The notes under the pieces are model-generated. The model did no database searches and was not told where the DNA came from. It saw only the letters and a list, made by a program, of their open reading frames with translations. From contig NZ_CP163443.1 of assembly GCF_041053055.1 (NCBI RefSeq), positions 310,001 through 374,000 of the forward strand: DNA of 64,000 nucleotides, in the 5' to 3' direction. Shown piece after piece: positions 1 to 8,527 of the stretch. How positions within the stretch are numbered: the first letter of the stretch is position 1; every line of letters begins with the position of its first letter. Made by a program: the position numbers and the translations under genes. The stretch is from Streptomyces sp. R41. Lineage in GTDB: Bacteria; Actinomycetota; Actinomycetes; Streptomycetales; Streptomycetaceae.

Positions 1-792
1 GGAGAACCGGCCGGCCGGAGAAACGTCCCGCAGCAGTCGACGAAGGTCCGCCTCGAAGTCCTCGCGGCGGGCGCCGAACAGGTGAGGAGCCGAGGATGAC
101 ATCGAGAAGGCCCACGCGATGACATCGTCACTGCTGCGTTCAAGCGCCTGCCCACCGGGCACGACATGTCGCTCGGGTCCGCAGAACCCAGCCCGCGCGA
201 GCACCGCCGCCTCGCCCCCGGGTGTCCCTTTCAGCAGCACCCCGCGGCCGGCTCGCCGGACGGGTCCCAGATAGTGCTTGACCAGTTCATCCACTGCTGC
301 GTAGGGCACGGCCGGATGCGGAAGATCCTCAACGCTGCGGGTCTCGGTCTTCAAGTCCGAGATGTGCACCACCGCCCCGCCCGGCCGGAGCATGTTCCGG
401 ATGCTTGCCGCCACCAGGTCGCGATCCATCCAGTGGAAGGACTGGCCGAAGGACGCCACCGTGAACGAGCCAAGGCCTGCCGGAAGATCCTCGGCTCGGG
501 CCTGCACCCACTCCGCCTTCCCGGTCACTCCCGCATCGGCTGCCTGGCGCCTGGCTTCGGCGATCATCCCGCCGTCCGGGTCCACACCGACGACCTCACT
601 GAACAAATGCGCCAGGCTCACGGCCAGGGTGCCTGGTCCACATCCCACGTCGATGAGACGCCCACGCCCGTCGAGCTTGAGAAGTTCGGCCAGCGCCTCC
701 GCCAGCCCAGGGGCATAAGGAAGTCTCCCCCGCTGGTAATAGGCGGCTGTTCCTGAGAACAAGGTTTCGTCCCACTCCCAGCCGTCAACCAC
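1..792 (-). CDS. Class I SAM-dependent methyltransferase (3' end beyond window)
   Basis: The reading frame stays open from the GTG at 792 to the left edge, so at least 264 residues are present and the C-terminus is missing. The start follows a GGAGG-containing ribosome site. The protein carries the Rossmann SAM-binding motif IDVGCGPG (about residues 47-54), followed by the acidic VVGVDPD (about 67-73) that contacts the SAM ribose, and a later FGQSFHWMD segment typical of Methyltransf_11/25 enzymes. It is therefore a small-molecule type methyltransferase, probably cytosolic. The acceptor cannot be inferred from the sequence. The N-terminal pattern (ETLFSGTAAYYQRGRLPY) is common in Streptomyces stand-alone methyltransferases. 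No operon partner is visible on this side. Confidence 0.85.
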   Translation of the reverse strand, partial: MVDGWEWDETLFSGTAAYYQRGRLPYAPGLAEALAELLKLDGRGRLIDVGCGPGTLAVSLAHLFSEVVGVDPDGGMIAEARRQAADAGVTGKAEWVQARAEDLPAGLGSFTVASFGQSFHWMDRDLVAASIRNMLRPGGAVVHISDLKTETRSVEDLPHPAVPYAAVDELVKHYLGPVRRAGRGVLLKGTPGGEAAVLARAGFCGPERHVVPGGQALERSSDDVIAWAFSMSSSAPHLFGARREDFEADLRRLLRDVSPAGRFS

Positions 793-1135
793 TGTCAGCC
801 TCCACCCTTCACGAAGCCATGTGCCTACCCGAACGCTCGATGATTCCACGGCTCAACCAGCGGTGAGGGGTTCGATCGCCGGCGCGGGACCGTGCTCCAT
901 GACCGCGGGCGCGTGCATGGGCGCACACGCTTTCCGGCGGCACATCCAGGTCCTGGCTGAGCGTCGTCCCTGACCGAGCGATCTGTCCGATGCCAGCTGG
1001 AGGTTGATCGAGCCGGTGCTGTCTGCCGGGCGGGAACGACCTCCGAGGGGCGTTCGATCGCATCCGAGACGAGCTTGCTGCCTGGCTCCCATGACAGCCG
1101 CGCGTCACCACGGTCCGCGGGCTCGATCTCCCGCG
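793..1135. other. 343-bp stretch without a convincing gene
   Basis: Several short frames are open on both strands, but none shows a recognisable domain, a good ribosome site or consistent codon bias. The minus strand gives arginine- and proline-rich peptides typical of spurious GC-rich frames. It may contain decayed coding DNA between the membrane regulator ending at 1136 and the methyltransferase starting at 792. I see no hairpin or repeat strong enough to name. Confidence 0.4.
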
Positions 1136-1990
1136 CTACGGCCGGAAGCACTCCCTGCCACCGCTCCCGGCGAACTCGGCGCATGCCTTGATCGCCTTCA
1201 TGTCCCCCGCTCTCACCGCGACCATCGGCGACGAACGGTAGATCCCCGTCTCGTACTTGTCCGCGATCACCATGTGCTGTGCGACCACACCGGGCGCGGA
1301 GACCTCAAAGCGGTCGCCGACGTGCTGCCCGGTGACGCGCACCCAGGCCGCGCCGCACACCCGCTTGTAACGGATTTCCACCTCGACACCCGACCTCCTG
1401 AGCGTCCGAAGGGTCTTCGGCGCCCCCTCCACCTCCACATCCCCGCAGCCTGACGCCAAAGGCTCCTTGCCTGTGCACTCGGCACCATGGCAGAGGACCT
1501 GCCGGTGGCTGTGCGCGCTCACACGAGGGGGAGAATCCGGCTCGTCGGTTGGCCAGAGCGCCACCGTCAGCACGACAGTGAGCGCACACACCGCAATGCC
1601 TGTAGCCACGGCCGTCATCACGAAGGGACGGCGCCACCACGGCATGTGCGACGGTTCCGGCTCGGGGTCGACCACTTCGGGACGAGCGCCTCTCCCGCTC
1701 CAGGCCACCTCGGCCAGCTCCCACAGCGCCACATGCCGGGTGGCGGGCACACCCGCCACCCGGCACAGCGCTTCCACTGCGGAACGCGGCGGCAGCTTTT
1801 TGCCGTTGAGATACCGCTCCCAGGACGACTTGCTGAAGGCGGTCTTGGCGGCGAGCGCGGCCAGGCTCAACTCCGTACGGTTGCGCAACTCGCGCAGCGC
1901 CTCGGCGAACCGCACGCATTCCGGCGCCTCTCCCGGACCCCCTCCCTGCCCCTCAGTCCCGCCACAGCCGGGCCTCTGGTGCGAGCTCAT
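1136..1990 (-). CDS. XRE-family membrane-anchored regulator with DUF2690 ectodomain
   Basis: 284 residues. An N-terminal XRE-like helix-turn-helix (about residues 27-90, with the signature KSSWERYLNGKKLPP) is followed by one transmembrane helix (about 123-146). The outside domain has four cysteines (about 167, 172, 182, 212) arranged as in DUF2690 proteins, including LCHGAECTGKEP and RYKRVCGAAWVRV. The layout suggests a one-component sensor: DNA binding inside, signal sensing outside. Its ATG overlaps the stop of the upstream gene (ATGA at 1987-1990), so the two are probably translationally coupled. The HTH is near-identical in key positions to the upstream paralogue, while the ectodomain is unrelated. 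The signal sensed is unknown. Confidence 0.8.
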   Translation of the reverse strand: MSSHQRPGCGGTEGQGGGPGEAPECVRFAEALRELRNRTELSLAALAAKTAFSKSSWERYLNGKKLPPRSAVEALCRVAGVPATRHVALWELAEVAWSGRGARPEVVDPEPEPSHMPWWRRPFVMTAVATGIAVCALTVVLTVALWPTDEPDSPPRVSAHSHRQVLCHGAECTGKEPLASGCGDVEVEGAPKTLRTLRRSGVEVEIRYKRVCGAAWVRVTGQHVGDRFEVSAPGVVAQHMVIADKYETGIYRSSPMVAVRAGDMKAIKACAEFAGSGGRECFRP

Positions 1991-2769
1991 TTGCTGAGCG
2001 CCCCCCAGGTCTGCGGTCCGACCAGGCCGTCGACATCGAGCCCCTTCTCGTCCTGAAAGCGCTTGACGGCGATTTCCGTATTCGGGCCGAAGCGACCGTC
2101 AATCTGGCCCGGCGGGAACTCGGCGCGCTTGAGGAGGCATTGGGCCTCTACCACCTGCCACCCCTGCCCGTTGAGTCCCACCACCCTCTTGTGGTCCGCG
2201 CTGTATCCCGCGTACATACGGCCGTTGTGCCGCTTGAACTCGCAGCGGTACGTTTTGCCGATCTTGAACGTCCCCTCATGAGCGGTGGTCAACGGCCCCT
2301 GCTGCGGCTTGCCGCCGTCCGTGCCGTCGCCCTCCCAAGGCGCCGACACGAGCAGAGCAACGATGAGACCGCACGCGAGGGCGAGGCCCAGCGCGCCCAC
2401 GGTCATCCAGAGTGCTCGCCGACGCGGTGACGCTACTGCGCTCAGGGGCTCGGTCTGCCGCTCCCCGAGCGCCTCGCCCTCCCCGCCCCGAGTCGGTACC
2501 GATGCCTTCCACGCCGATTCGGCGACCTCATGAAGGGCCAGCAGCCGCTCGGCGTCACCACCGCAAACCCGGGCCAGCTCCTCGACGGCGGAACGCGGCG
2601 GCAGCTTCCTGCCGTTGAGATACCGCTCCCAGGACGACTTGCTGAAGGTCGTCTTCGCGGCGAGCGCGGTCAGGCTCAGCCCGCAGTGGTCCTTCAGCCG
2701 CCGCATCTGTACGACGAGTTGCCACACTCGCTGGTCAAGCGATGCGGGTAACTCCTTCCAACGTGACAT
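1987..2769 (-). CDS. XRE-family membrane-anchored regulator with peptidoglycan-binding ectodomain
   Basis: 260 residues from the ATG at 2769, chosen because a GGGGTGG ribosome site lies just upstream; an in-frame ATG 12 bases earlier has none. Domains in order: XRE helix-turn-helix (about 15-90, again KSSWERYLNGRKLPP), one transmembrane helix (about 119-142), and a C-terminal PG_binding_1 repeat (about 192-258, ending with FGPNTEIAVKRFQDEKGL and VDGLVGPQTWGAL). This fits a protein that senses cell-wall state and acts on DNA. It is the first gene of a two-gene operon with the DUF2690 paralogue and is divergent from the secreted I36 protein at 3150, a plausible but unproven target. Confidence 0.82.
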   Translation of the reverse strand: MSRWKELPASLDQRVWQLVVQMRRLKDHCGLSLTALAAKTTFSKSSWERYLNGRKLPPRSAVEELARVCGGDAERLLALHEVAESAWKASVPTRGGEGEALGERQTEPLSAVASPRRRALWMTVGALGLALACGLIVALLVSAPWEGDGTDGGKPQQGPLTTAHEGTFKIGKTYRCEFKRHNGRMYAGYSADHKRVVGLNGQGWQVVEAQCLLKRAEFPPGQIDGRFGPNTEIAVKRFQDEKGLDVDGLVGPQTWGALSK

Positions 2770-3149
2770 GTTCCACCCCATGTCCGGTGTCTCAGTCCCC
2801 GTTGCGGGAGCAGGCCCGTGTCATCACGACGCGGTCTCCGTCAGAGCAAAGTCAATTTCCTCCCGCAACGGCAATTACGCGCCGCCACCTTGCATGGTTC
2901 CCCTCCCCCTGTTCCCGGCCACCGCTATTCGGCCACCCGAGCACCGCCCCCGAGGCGGCTGACACGTCCCAGGGCCGCACCATCACCGGTGGTATCCCAG
3001 CAGGTCAGAGGCTAAGACGTCCCACGATGCCCCAGAGGGGTCCAACTCACTGGCCCCCCAGGCGAATTGGCGAGCATCGTCGGTGGTGCAACCGGGCGGC
3101 GTGGTCCACCCCACGCCGCCTCCACCGACAGATATGGGGAAACGCGAAC
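2770..3149. other. Divergent intergenic region between the XRE operon and the I36 gene
   Basis: 380 bp with no supported gene. It must hold the promoters for the minus-strand regulator pair and for the plus-strand secreted protein. I could not identify a confident -10/-35 pair or an operator by eye. Stretches such as GCAATTACGC and CAAAGTCAATTTCC are relatively A/T-rich for this genome and are the best places to look for promoters. Confidence 0.4.
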
Positions 3150-3662
3150 ATGAACGCTCGCAAGCGCATCGCCATCGGTGTGGCGACATTCGCCCTCGCG
3201 GGGGGCGCCACCGCGGGGGGCGCCATCGGCGGAGGCGTCGCCATGGCAGGCGGCGCCAGTGGAAGCGGCGGCTCCATCACGGCCGCCGGAGCCGCTCGGC
3301 ACAGCGCCGTCAAGCAGGCCGAGAACCGTGACGCACTCACCAGCACAGACGGCAGCTCGTCGGTAACCGCTCAGCGGGCTCCGAGCAACTGCCCCAGGGG
3401 ATACCTCTGCGTGTACCCCAAGGCGAACTACAAGGGCACGGTGAAGAAGGTCGCGCAGAACAACCGCAACCTTGAGGAGTACGGCGGCGCCTTCGACACC
3501 CCGTACTCCGCCTACAACAACGGGGCTTCCTGCAATGTCGTGGTGTACGAGGACACGAACTACCACGGCACCCACTACAAGCTGAACCGCGGCACCGGCT
3601 GGAAGTACATCGGCTACAACCTGCTCAACATCTACTCGAACAAGTGGGTCAACTGCAGCTAG
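3150..3662 (+). CDS. Secreted peptidase inhibitor family I36 protein
   Basis: 170 residues from the ATG at 3150, preceded by GGGGA at suitable spacing. The N-terminus is a signal peptide (MNARKRIAIGVATFALAGG...), followed by a glycine- and alanine-rich linker. The C-terminal domain (about 80-170) has the pattern of the I36 / beta-gamma-crystallin-like inhibitor family: NCPRGYLCVYPKANYKG, AYNNGASCNVVVYED and NLLNIYSNKWVNCS. Four cysteines (81, 87, 128, 169) could form two disulphides. The family founder is SMI, an inhibitor of Streptomyces metalloproteinases, but many members have no tested target. It stands alone and is divergent from the two membrane XRE regulators. Confidence 0.85.
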   Translation: MNARKRIAIGVATFALAGGATAGGAIGGGVAMAGGASGSGGSITAAGAARHSAVKQAENRDALTSTDGSSSVTAQRAPSNCPRGYLCVYPKANYKGTVKKVAQNNRNLEEYGGAFDTPYSAYNNGASCNVVVYEDTNYHGTHYKLNRGTGWKYIGYNLLNIYSNKWVNCS

Positions 3663-3847
3663 CAGTTCCCGGACGAGGCGGAAGCGCTACTTTGAAGGTG
3701 CCACGGCGCCGCGGCCACAGCCATGCGCGCTCGTAGTACGGCCTCGCGGACGTCGGATCCTCGTGTCCAGATCCAACCCTCGGGGTCGATGAACACATCT
3801 GGCACCACGTGTCCACCAAGCCGATCAAGCGCGCGGCATCCGGGCAT
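3659..3847 (-). CDS. Possible small hypothetical protein or gene remnant
   Basis: 62 codons. The central part (PDVFIDPEGWIWTRGSDV followed by an alanine-rich helix) reads like real protein rather than a random frame. There is no clear ribosome site, no domain I recognise, and the stop lies within the end of the convergent I36 gene. It could be the surviving piece of a longer gene. Treat as doubtful. Confidence 0.25.
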   Translation of the reverse strand: MPGCRALDRLGGHVVPDVFIDPEGWIWTRGSDVREAVLRARMAVAAAPWHLQSSASASSGNC

Positions 3848-3922
3848 CCGGGCATCCGGGCGAACAGATTCCTCGGTCAGGCGCGGCGCTTGGGGCGTTG
3901 AAACCGCGCATTGCTCCTCGCC

Positions 3923-4198
3923 ATGATGGTTGTCGTGAACCTAGCCGGCATAGCGGCCGCCCTCGCCCTGGTGAGCATTCCAGTCAACGCCCTGGTGGCG
4001 AGATGGCAGATACGCAGCACCTTGCAGCAAGCAGAGATGAACCAGCGCGGCGCAATGGCGCTGACCCGGACTCAGGTTGAAGCTGAACGTCGGCGTCTGC
4101 AGATGGAGACCCGAGAAACCGAAAATCGCATTTACGCTCCGAAACGCGTTGAGTTGGACAAAGCCATGGCTGCCGCGCTCCAGCGGAGATGGGCGTGA
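3923..4198 (+). CDS. Small membrane protein with coiled-coil tail
   Basis: 91 residues from the ATG at 3923. One N-terminal hydrophobic helix (VVVNLAGIAAALALVSIPVN) is followed by a charged, glutamine-rich helix that would form a coiled coil (QVEAERRRLQMETRETENR). The frame stops abruptly after KAMAAALQRRWA, shorter than similar Streptomyces membrane/coiled-coil proteins such as the one at 7832, so it may be truncated. No ribosome site is obvious. Function unknown. Confidence 0.4.
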   Translation: MMVVVNLAGIAAALALVSIPVNALVARWQIRSTLQQAEMNQRGAMALTRTQVEAERRRLQMETRETENRIYAPKRVELDKAMAAALQRRWA

Positions 4199-4519
4199 CA
4201 GGAGCCGGGCGCCGGCGCTTCATCCCACCGCGCCCAGGCCAAGGCCCCTCGCTTCGAGTTCGACCGCCGCGCGGTGCGATCGACCATCGTGAGGACCCGG
4301 GCGCCAGCGCTAACACCTGACCGGCAGACGGCGGACGCTGTCCGCCGGCGAGGGATCACGCGGTTCGGCAACGTCGAAACGCCAACCACTGACCAAGACG
4401 ACATCAGGCCCTGGACGCCAGCGCCCTGAGGGAAGGGAGGACTTCCGGACCGCGTTCCCCCAGGCTTTCGCAGTCTGACTAGGCGTCATGAGGGGACCGA
4501 TGTCGTATGCCCGCCGCTT
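4199..4519. other. 321-bp stretch without a supported gene
   Basis: No frame here has a recognisable domain or good start. A plus-strand frame continuing past the small membrane protein gives a weakly protein-like stretch (ITRFGNVETPTTDQDD), which could be a decayed 3' part of that gene. The phosphatase gene ends just downstream on the minus strand; no strong terminator hairpin is evident. Confidence 0.35.
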
Positions 4520-6253
4520 TCACTTCCCCGATGGGGTGGTCCGGCGCGCAGGCATGAATGTGCCAGTACCACGAGAGGAACGGGTTCGGGCCAGCAGCAA
4601 GGTGACGTCGTCGGTCGGTGAGTGGGTGCGCTGGGCGTCGACTGCCATCGCGCACAGCTCCTCCAGGGGCAGCCGCGGGTGGGCCAGGACGGCAGCGAGG
4701 CGCCGCATCCCCGACTCGATGTCCTCGGCCGGAGACTCGACCAGCCCGTCGGTGTACAGGGCGATCAGGCTTCCGACCGGGATCTCCAGCTGGGCGGGCT
4801 CGAAGAGACCCAGACCCAGGCCGATGGGGACACCCGAGGGGATCTGCTGCACAGCCGCCTCGCCGGCGGGGGTGACGACGACGGGAGGGGGGTGTCCGGC
4901 GGCGGCGATGTCGAGGAGTCGTGTGGCCGGGTCGTAGACGACGTACAGGCACGTCGCGCCGAGTATGGAGCAAGCAGCGCTTGGGGAGTTGGTGAGGGAG
5001 TCTGTGTCCGCCTGCGCCAGGCGGGCCACAGTGTGGTCCAGGCGGGTCAGGAGCTCGGCGGGGGGCAGGTCCATGTCCGCGAGGGTGCGAAGTGCGGTGC
5101 GGAGACTGCCCATGCTCGCCGCCGCATGGATGCCGTGGCCGACCACGTCGCCGATGACCAGGGCCACCCGGCCGCCGGGCAGCTGTATGACGTCGTACCA
5201 GTCACCTCCCACGCCGTGGTCCATGTCTGCGGGGAGGTAGCGTGAGCACACCTCGAGGGCGGGTCCGCCGGACAGGCGGCGCGGGAGGAGGTTGCGCTGC
5301 AGGGCCAGGGCGGCGGTGTGCTCGCGTGTGTACCGATGGGCGTTGTCGAGGCTCAACGCGGCGCGGTCGACGAGTTCCTCCGCGAGGACCAGGTCGTCCT
5401 GTTCGAATGGTGCGGGATTGTCGGTCCGGGCGAAGACGGCGATACCGAGTACGGTGCCCCGCGCCTGGATCGGCACCATCATCACGGTGTGCATGCTTGT
5501 CGCGCCGATGACCTGGGCCCGCTGCGGATCGCTCTGCAGCCAGGAGTCGAGGGCGGTGCCCAGCGCAGGCTCGAGATAGGACTCGCCCGAGGTCAGGACC
5601 TGGGTGAACGGTGAGGACGGCGGGACGAAGACCGGCTCGCCGCGTTCCCACAACGACTCCGGAATGCCTTCATGGATCGACGCCACCCCCGCCCGGCGGA
5701 AGACGGGGATGCGTCCGGCGTTCGTCCCCAGCCGCGCCAGGGGCTCCTCGCCGAGCGATGCGGACTCCGCCAGATCCACGGTGGCGTAGTCGGCCAGGCG
5801 CGGGACGACGTAGTCGGCCAGCTCCTGGCCGGTGTGCATGACGTCCAGGGTGGTGCCGATCCGGGTGCTGGCCTCGCTCAGCAGCGAGAGTCGCTCGCTT
5901 TCGTGTTGCCGGCGGGGGGCAGGGTGGGCGTCGATCGCGGCCAGCCATCGTCTCGCGCCGTCCCGTGCGGACAGTCGGGAGATGCGCAGTCGCACCTCAA
6001 GCTGGTGGCCGCTGCGGTGACGCAGCTGTGCACTACCGGACCGGCCCGCCGCGCCGGCAGGAACCAGCAGGTTGGCGAAGGGCCGACCCAGCACCTCCTC
6101 GGCGGCGTAGCCCAGGAGCCGGTGGGCGCCTTGCGTCCAGCCGACAACTGACCCATCCGCGTCGATCACTGCCGCCGCCGTGCCCTCCCTCTCCACGGCC
6201 GTGCCACTCGTCCCGTGCGGGCGACCGGCCGGGGCTCCCTCAGCGGTACTCAT
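4520..6253 (-). CDS. PAS-GAF-SpoIIE (PP2C-type) serine/threonine phosphatase
   Basis: 577 residues, soluble. A PAS-like domain (about 22-115; VVGWTQGAHRLLGYAAEEVLG) is followed by a GAF domain (about 135-300) and a SpoIIE-type PP2C domain (about 315-560). The catalytic metal-binding motifs are intact: GGDWYDVIQLPGGRVALVIGDVVGHG, AGHPPP and a terminal TDDVTLLL. Proteins of this build dephosphorylate anti-anti-sigma factors in partner-switching stress control in Streptomyces. There is no anti-sigma HATPase domain, unlike the phosphatase at 57638. The gene appears monocistronic. The ligand of the PAS/GAF part is unknown. Confidence 0.9.
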   Translation of the reverse strand: MSTAEGAPAGRPHGTSGTAVEREGTAAAVIDADGSVVGWTQGAHRLLGYAAEEVLGRPFANLLVPAGAAGRSGSAQLRHRSGHQLEVRLRISRLSARDGARRWLAAIDAHPAPRRQHESERLSLLSEASTRIGTTLDVMHTGQELADYVVPRLADYATVDLAESASLGEEPLARLGTNAGRIPVFRRAGVASIHEGIPESLWERGEPVFVPPSSPFTQVLTSGESYLEPALGTALDSWLQSDPQRAQVIGATSMHTVMMVPIQARGTVLGIAVFARTDNPAPFEQDDLVLAEELVDRAALSLDNAHRYTREHTAALALQRNLLPRRLSGGPALEVCSRYLPADMDHGVGGDWYDVIQLPGGRVALVIGDVVGHGIHAAASMGSLRTALRTLADMDLPPAELLTRLDHTVARLAQADTDSLTNSPSAACSILGATCLYVVYDPATRLLDIAAAGHPPPVVVTPAGEAAVQQIPSGVPIGLGLGLFEPAQLEIPVGSLIALYTDGLVESPAEDIESGMRRLAAVLAHPRLPLEELCAMAVDAQRTHSPTDDVTLLLARTRSSRGTGTFMPARRTTPSGK

Positions 6254-6355
6254 GGCCGTCTCCCGGTGAGCAGGCAGGCCACTGCGCCGACGGTGCCGTG
6301 GCAGAGCCTGCCGCGCTCATCGGATCGCGGGTGGTGCGGGTCCGGGCCGTTTCGG

Positions 6356-6421
6356 TCACTGGGCCGTCCCACCTCTGTCCATGGTGACGACGGCGCCAGT
6401 GATGAAGCGGGCCTCGTCTCC
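6356..6421 (-). pseudogene. C-terminal remnant of a short-chain dehydrogenase
   Basis: The last codons of a minus-strand frame read ARFITGAVVTMDRGGTAQ and then stop. This matches the conserved SDR ending (FVTGAVVPVDGG...). Nothing upstream in this frame resembles the rest of an SDR; instead the tandem repeat begins. It is a tail left by deletion or rearrangement, not a functional gene. Confidence 0.55.
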
Positions 6422-6425
6422 GGCA

Positions 6426-6505
6426 TGGTCTGGTACTGCTTGCCGCGGCTCACGTGGGGGTCCCGTGGTCTGGTACTGCTTGCCGCACATCACGTGGGGG
6501 GTCCC
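6426..6505. repeat. Two tandem 40-bp direct repeats
   Basis: Unit 1 is 6426-6465 and unit 2 is 6466-6505. Both begin with TGGTCTGGTACTGCTTGCC and end with CACGTGGGGG plus TCCC; they differ mainly at 6447-6449. CACGTG within each unit is itself palindromic. The repeats lie at the break between the SDR tail and unrelated fragments, so they may mark a past recombination or insertion. Confidence 0.75.
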
Positions 6506-6916
6506 CACCTTGTCCGACTCCCGCGGCGCCGTACGCAGCAGCCCGTAGTTCTTGGTGCACTCCTTGCCGCCCGGGGGCACGACGTGGTGCGTGCGGTCGA
6601 AGTGGACCGGACGTCGGCCAGGCCGCCGAAGCCGGCGATGTCGGTGGTCTGCGAGCGGCCCGGCGGGATCTGGCCCAGGTCGTCGGGTTCGCTGCGGCCT
6701 CATCGCTGGGGCGCGCGTTGTCCCGCCGATTTCGGGCCCGGTCGGCGGTGCCGCGCTGCAGCCGGCGGAAGTGGACCGTGTCATCCTCAGCCGCGATGAA
6801 CAGGCCGACCGGCCCGCTGACCAGCCCGAAGCTGATCCATCGGTCCAGATCGCGCAATCCGGCGGCGATGTGCACGAGCTCACGGGCCAGGCTCGCCTAC
6901 GGATGACGTGCGGTGA

Positions 6917-7327
6917 TCACGAGGTGAGACCGAGCTGACGCAGCATGCCGAGCTCATCGCTGCTACCCCAGCGCTCGACCATTTTCCCGTCGGCGAAGCG
7001 GCTGATCTGCATGCCTCGGTAACTCACCGTCTTTCCGGTCGCGCTGTGCCCCATCAGTTCACCGAGATGCGTGCCCGTGATGGTGTACGCGAACGCGATT
7101 TCGTCGTCGGTGGCCATGACGTGCTCGACCTCGATGTGCAGATCGGGGAAGGCCCGCCTCATCGTGGCGAACATCTCCTCATAACCTTCGGGTCCCGGAA
7201 CCTGTCCTGGGGCCGGGTCGTGGTCCACCGAGTCGGGCGCGACGTATGCGTCGAGTTCGCCGAGGTGGTCAGTGTTCACCGCTGATCCGAAGCTCTCCAA
7301 GACGGCGAAGTTGCTGTTGCGCGACAT
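6917..7327 (-). CDS. SnoaL-like / ester cyclase family protein (NTF2 fold)
   Basis: 136 residues from the ATG at 7327, which has AAGGAG seven bases upstream; an earlier in-frame start lacks one. The sequence fits the SnoaL-like polyketide cyclase family: YVAPDSVDHDPAPGQV, MRRAFPDLHIEVEHVMATDDEIAF, GHSATGKTVSYRGMQISRFADGKMVERWGSSD. These proteins form a small cone-shaped NTF2-like barrel; most stand-alone members have no proven reaction. No biosynthetic cluster is nearby, so a cyclase role is not supported by context. Confidence 0.85.
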   Translation of the reverse strand: MSRNSNFAVLESFGSAVNTDHLGELDAYVAPDSVDHDPAPGQVPGPEGYEEMFATMRRAFPDLHIEVEHVMATDDEIAFAYTITGTHLGELMGHSATGKTVSYRGMQISRFADGKMVERWGSSDELGMLRQLGLTS

Positions 7328-7831
7328 GACGCGCTCCTTGACATTGCCATCGTGGGCGCGCACACATCCAGGATGTGCACTCGCCCCTTCCTACCATCCA
7401 CGGTAGGTCTGGCGGCTGGAGGTGGCCTGCTGGAACGGGACGTGAAGACCCTCGCCCGCAGTCAGGGGCATGTAGCGGTGCAGATGCTCGTGCTCGGTCT
7501 GGTCTTCGACGCCATCGCGGGCGACAGAGGCTCGGTAGCGTCCAGCAGGCATTCACCCCCCGGTCACCCCGGGCATGCCGGTCACTGCGGGACACAAGCA
7601 GTGACCTCAGTGAAACCGCCGAGGTGGAATTCGGCAGCCCTGTCGTGGTGACCATTCGCACGCTTTGCGCATCCGCCACGGCCGCGGTCGCAGGAAGTGC
7701 GAGCGCTCTCGGGTCGAGGAGCAGATCGGTGATGGCCCACACGCACGAGTCAAGCAGGCCCGGGCCACACCGCGACGGCATGAACCAGGACGCTGTGGTC
7801 AACCGTCGTGGAGTGTGGTCAACTCGCAGCC
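7328..7831. other. About 500 bp without a supported gene
   Basis: Long overlapping frames are open on both strands but are mutually exclusive and show no domain. One plus-strand stretch (AVQMLVLGLVFDAIAGDRG) is hydrophobic and protein-like, yet has no start signal. The region probably contains decayed coding DNA and the promoter of the SnoaL gene. Confidence 0.35.
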
Positions 7832-8302
7832 GTGGACACCGTTTTGGCCAGCGTCGTAGCCGTTGCAGGCACACTGATTGGCTCACTGAGCACCTATCTG
7901 TTCCAGCGGCGCACTGTCGAGCGCGCGGAGGTCATGGCCCGTGAGGAACGCCTGCGGCAGGAGCGTCTGGCCGCGTACGGCGGATACGCGGGCGCGGTCA
8001 CAGAACTCAAGCGCGGGGTCATCACTTTGTGGTTCCGCCGAAGGCGATCACCTCGCGACGAGGATGCGTACAGGGCTGCGCAGCTGGAGAGCGACCGATT
8101 GGGAGCGGCCGCCGAAGCTGCCGCCTTCCGTCTCCACCTTGTGGCGGACGAACCGGTACTGCGTCAGTTGATGGACGCCGTGTCTGCCAAGATCAGCGAG
8201 ATCCGTCAGGCTGAGGATCGGCAAAGGCTCATCGCACTCGAAGCCGAGTTCGAACAGGCGGTGCGCGCGTTCCTCGACGCGGCCGCCCGGCGAATCCAGT
8301 GA
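7832..8302 (+). CDS. Small membrane-anchored coiled-coil protein
   Basis: 156 residues from the GTG at 7832; an in-frame GTG at 7808 is an alternative, and neither has a clear ribosome site. An N-terminal hydrophobic helix (TVLASVVAVAGTLIGSLSTYLF) is followed by a long charged helical region (ERAEVMAREERLRQERLAAY) and two further helices. Proteins of this shape are widespread and unannotated in Streptomyces. Function unknown. The stop lies in frame with the ornithine cyclodeaminase remnant that follows directly. Confidence 0.6.
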   Translation: MDTVLASVVAVAGTLIGSLSTYLFQRRTVERAEVMAREERLRQERLAAYGGYAGAVTELKRGVITLWFRRRRSPRDEDAYRAAQLESDRLGAAAEAAAFRLHLVADEPVLRQLMDAVSAKISEIRQAEDRQRLIALEAEFEQAVRAFLDAAARRIQ

Positions 8303-8317
8303 CCACGTGCCCGGATC

Positions 8318-8503
8318 GGACTGCACGCGACCGTCGGCCCCACGCTCCCCGTCGTCCTCGCCGGCCACCTACCCGGCCGACGGGACGAGACCGGACTCAC
8401 CCTCTTCAAATCCACCGGCCACGCAGCGCTGAACGTCGCCGCCGCACATGTCGCCCACACCGTCGCCGGTGCCGGCGGTTGGGGCACACGCATCGGGTCG
8501 TGA
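8318..8503 (+). pseudogene. C-terminal remnant of an ornithine cyclodeaminase / mu-crystallin family gene
   Basis: The frame ending at 8503 encodes GPTLPVVLAGHLPGRRDETG followed by LTLFKSTGHAALNVAAAHVA, the very characteristic C-terminal segment of ornithine cyclodeaminase/mu-crystallin proteins (usually ELTLFKSTGHAALDVAAA). Only about 60 of the usual 310-350 residues remain, with no start codon; the frame begins right after the stop of the preceding gene. It is a truncated leftover. Confidence 0.7.
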
Positions 8504-8527
8504 CCGGCTCAGGAAGGCTCAGGGGCC

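Larger units (their letters stand above)
6254..6916. other. Decayed region with SDR tail, 40-bp repeat and unassigned fragments
   Basis: 663 bp with no intact gene. It contains a minus-strand SDR C-terminal tail (6356-6421) and a tandem 40-bp repeat (6426-6505), both listed separately. On the minus strand about 6700-6875 there is a protein-like opening (RDLDRWISFGLVSGPVGLF), and in another frame a cysteine-containing stretch (VVPPGGKECTKNYGLLRT). These pieces are in different frames and do not join into one gene. I read the area as debris of two or more genes. Confidence 0.5.

Noticed and set aside
872..1135. Degraded transposase on the minus strand
   Set aside because: A weak resemblance (TPHRWLSRGIIERSG) was noticed, but there are no terminal repeats and no second motif to support it.
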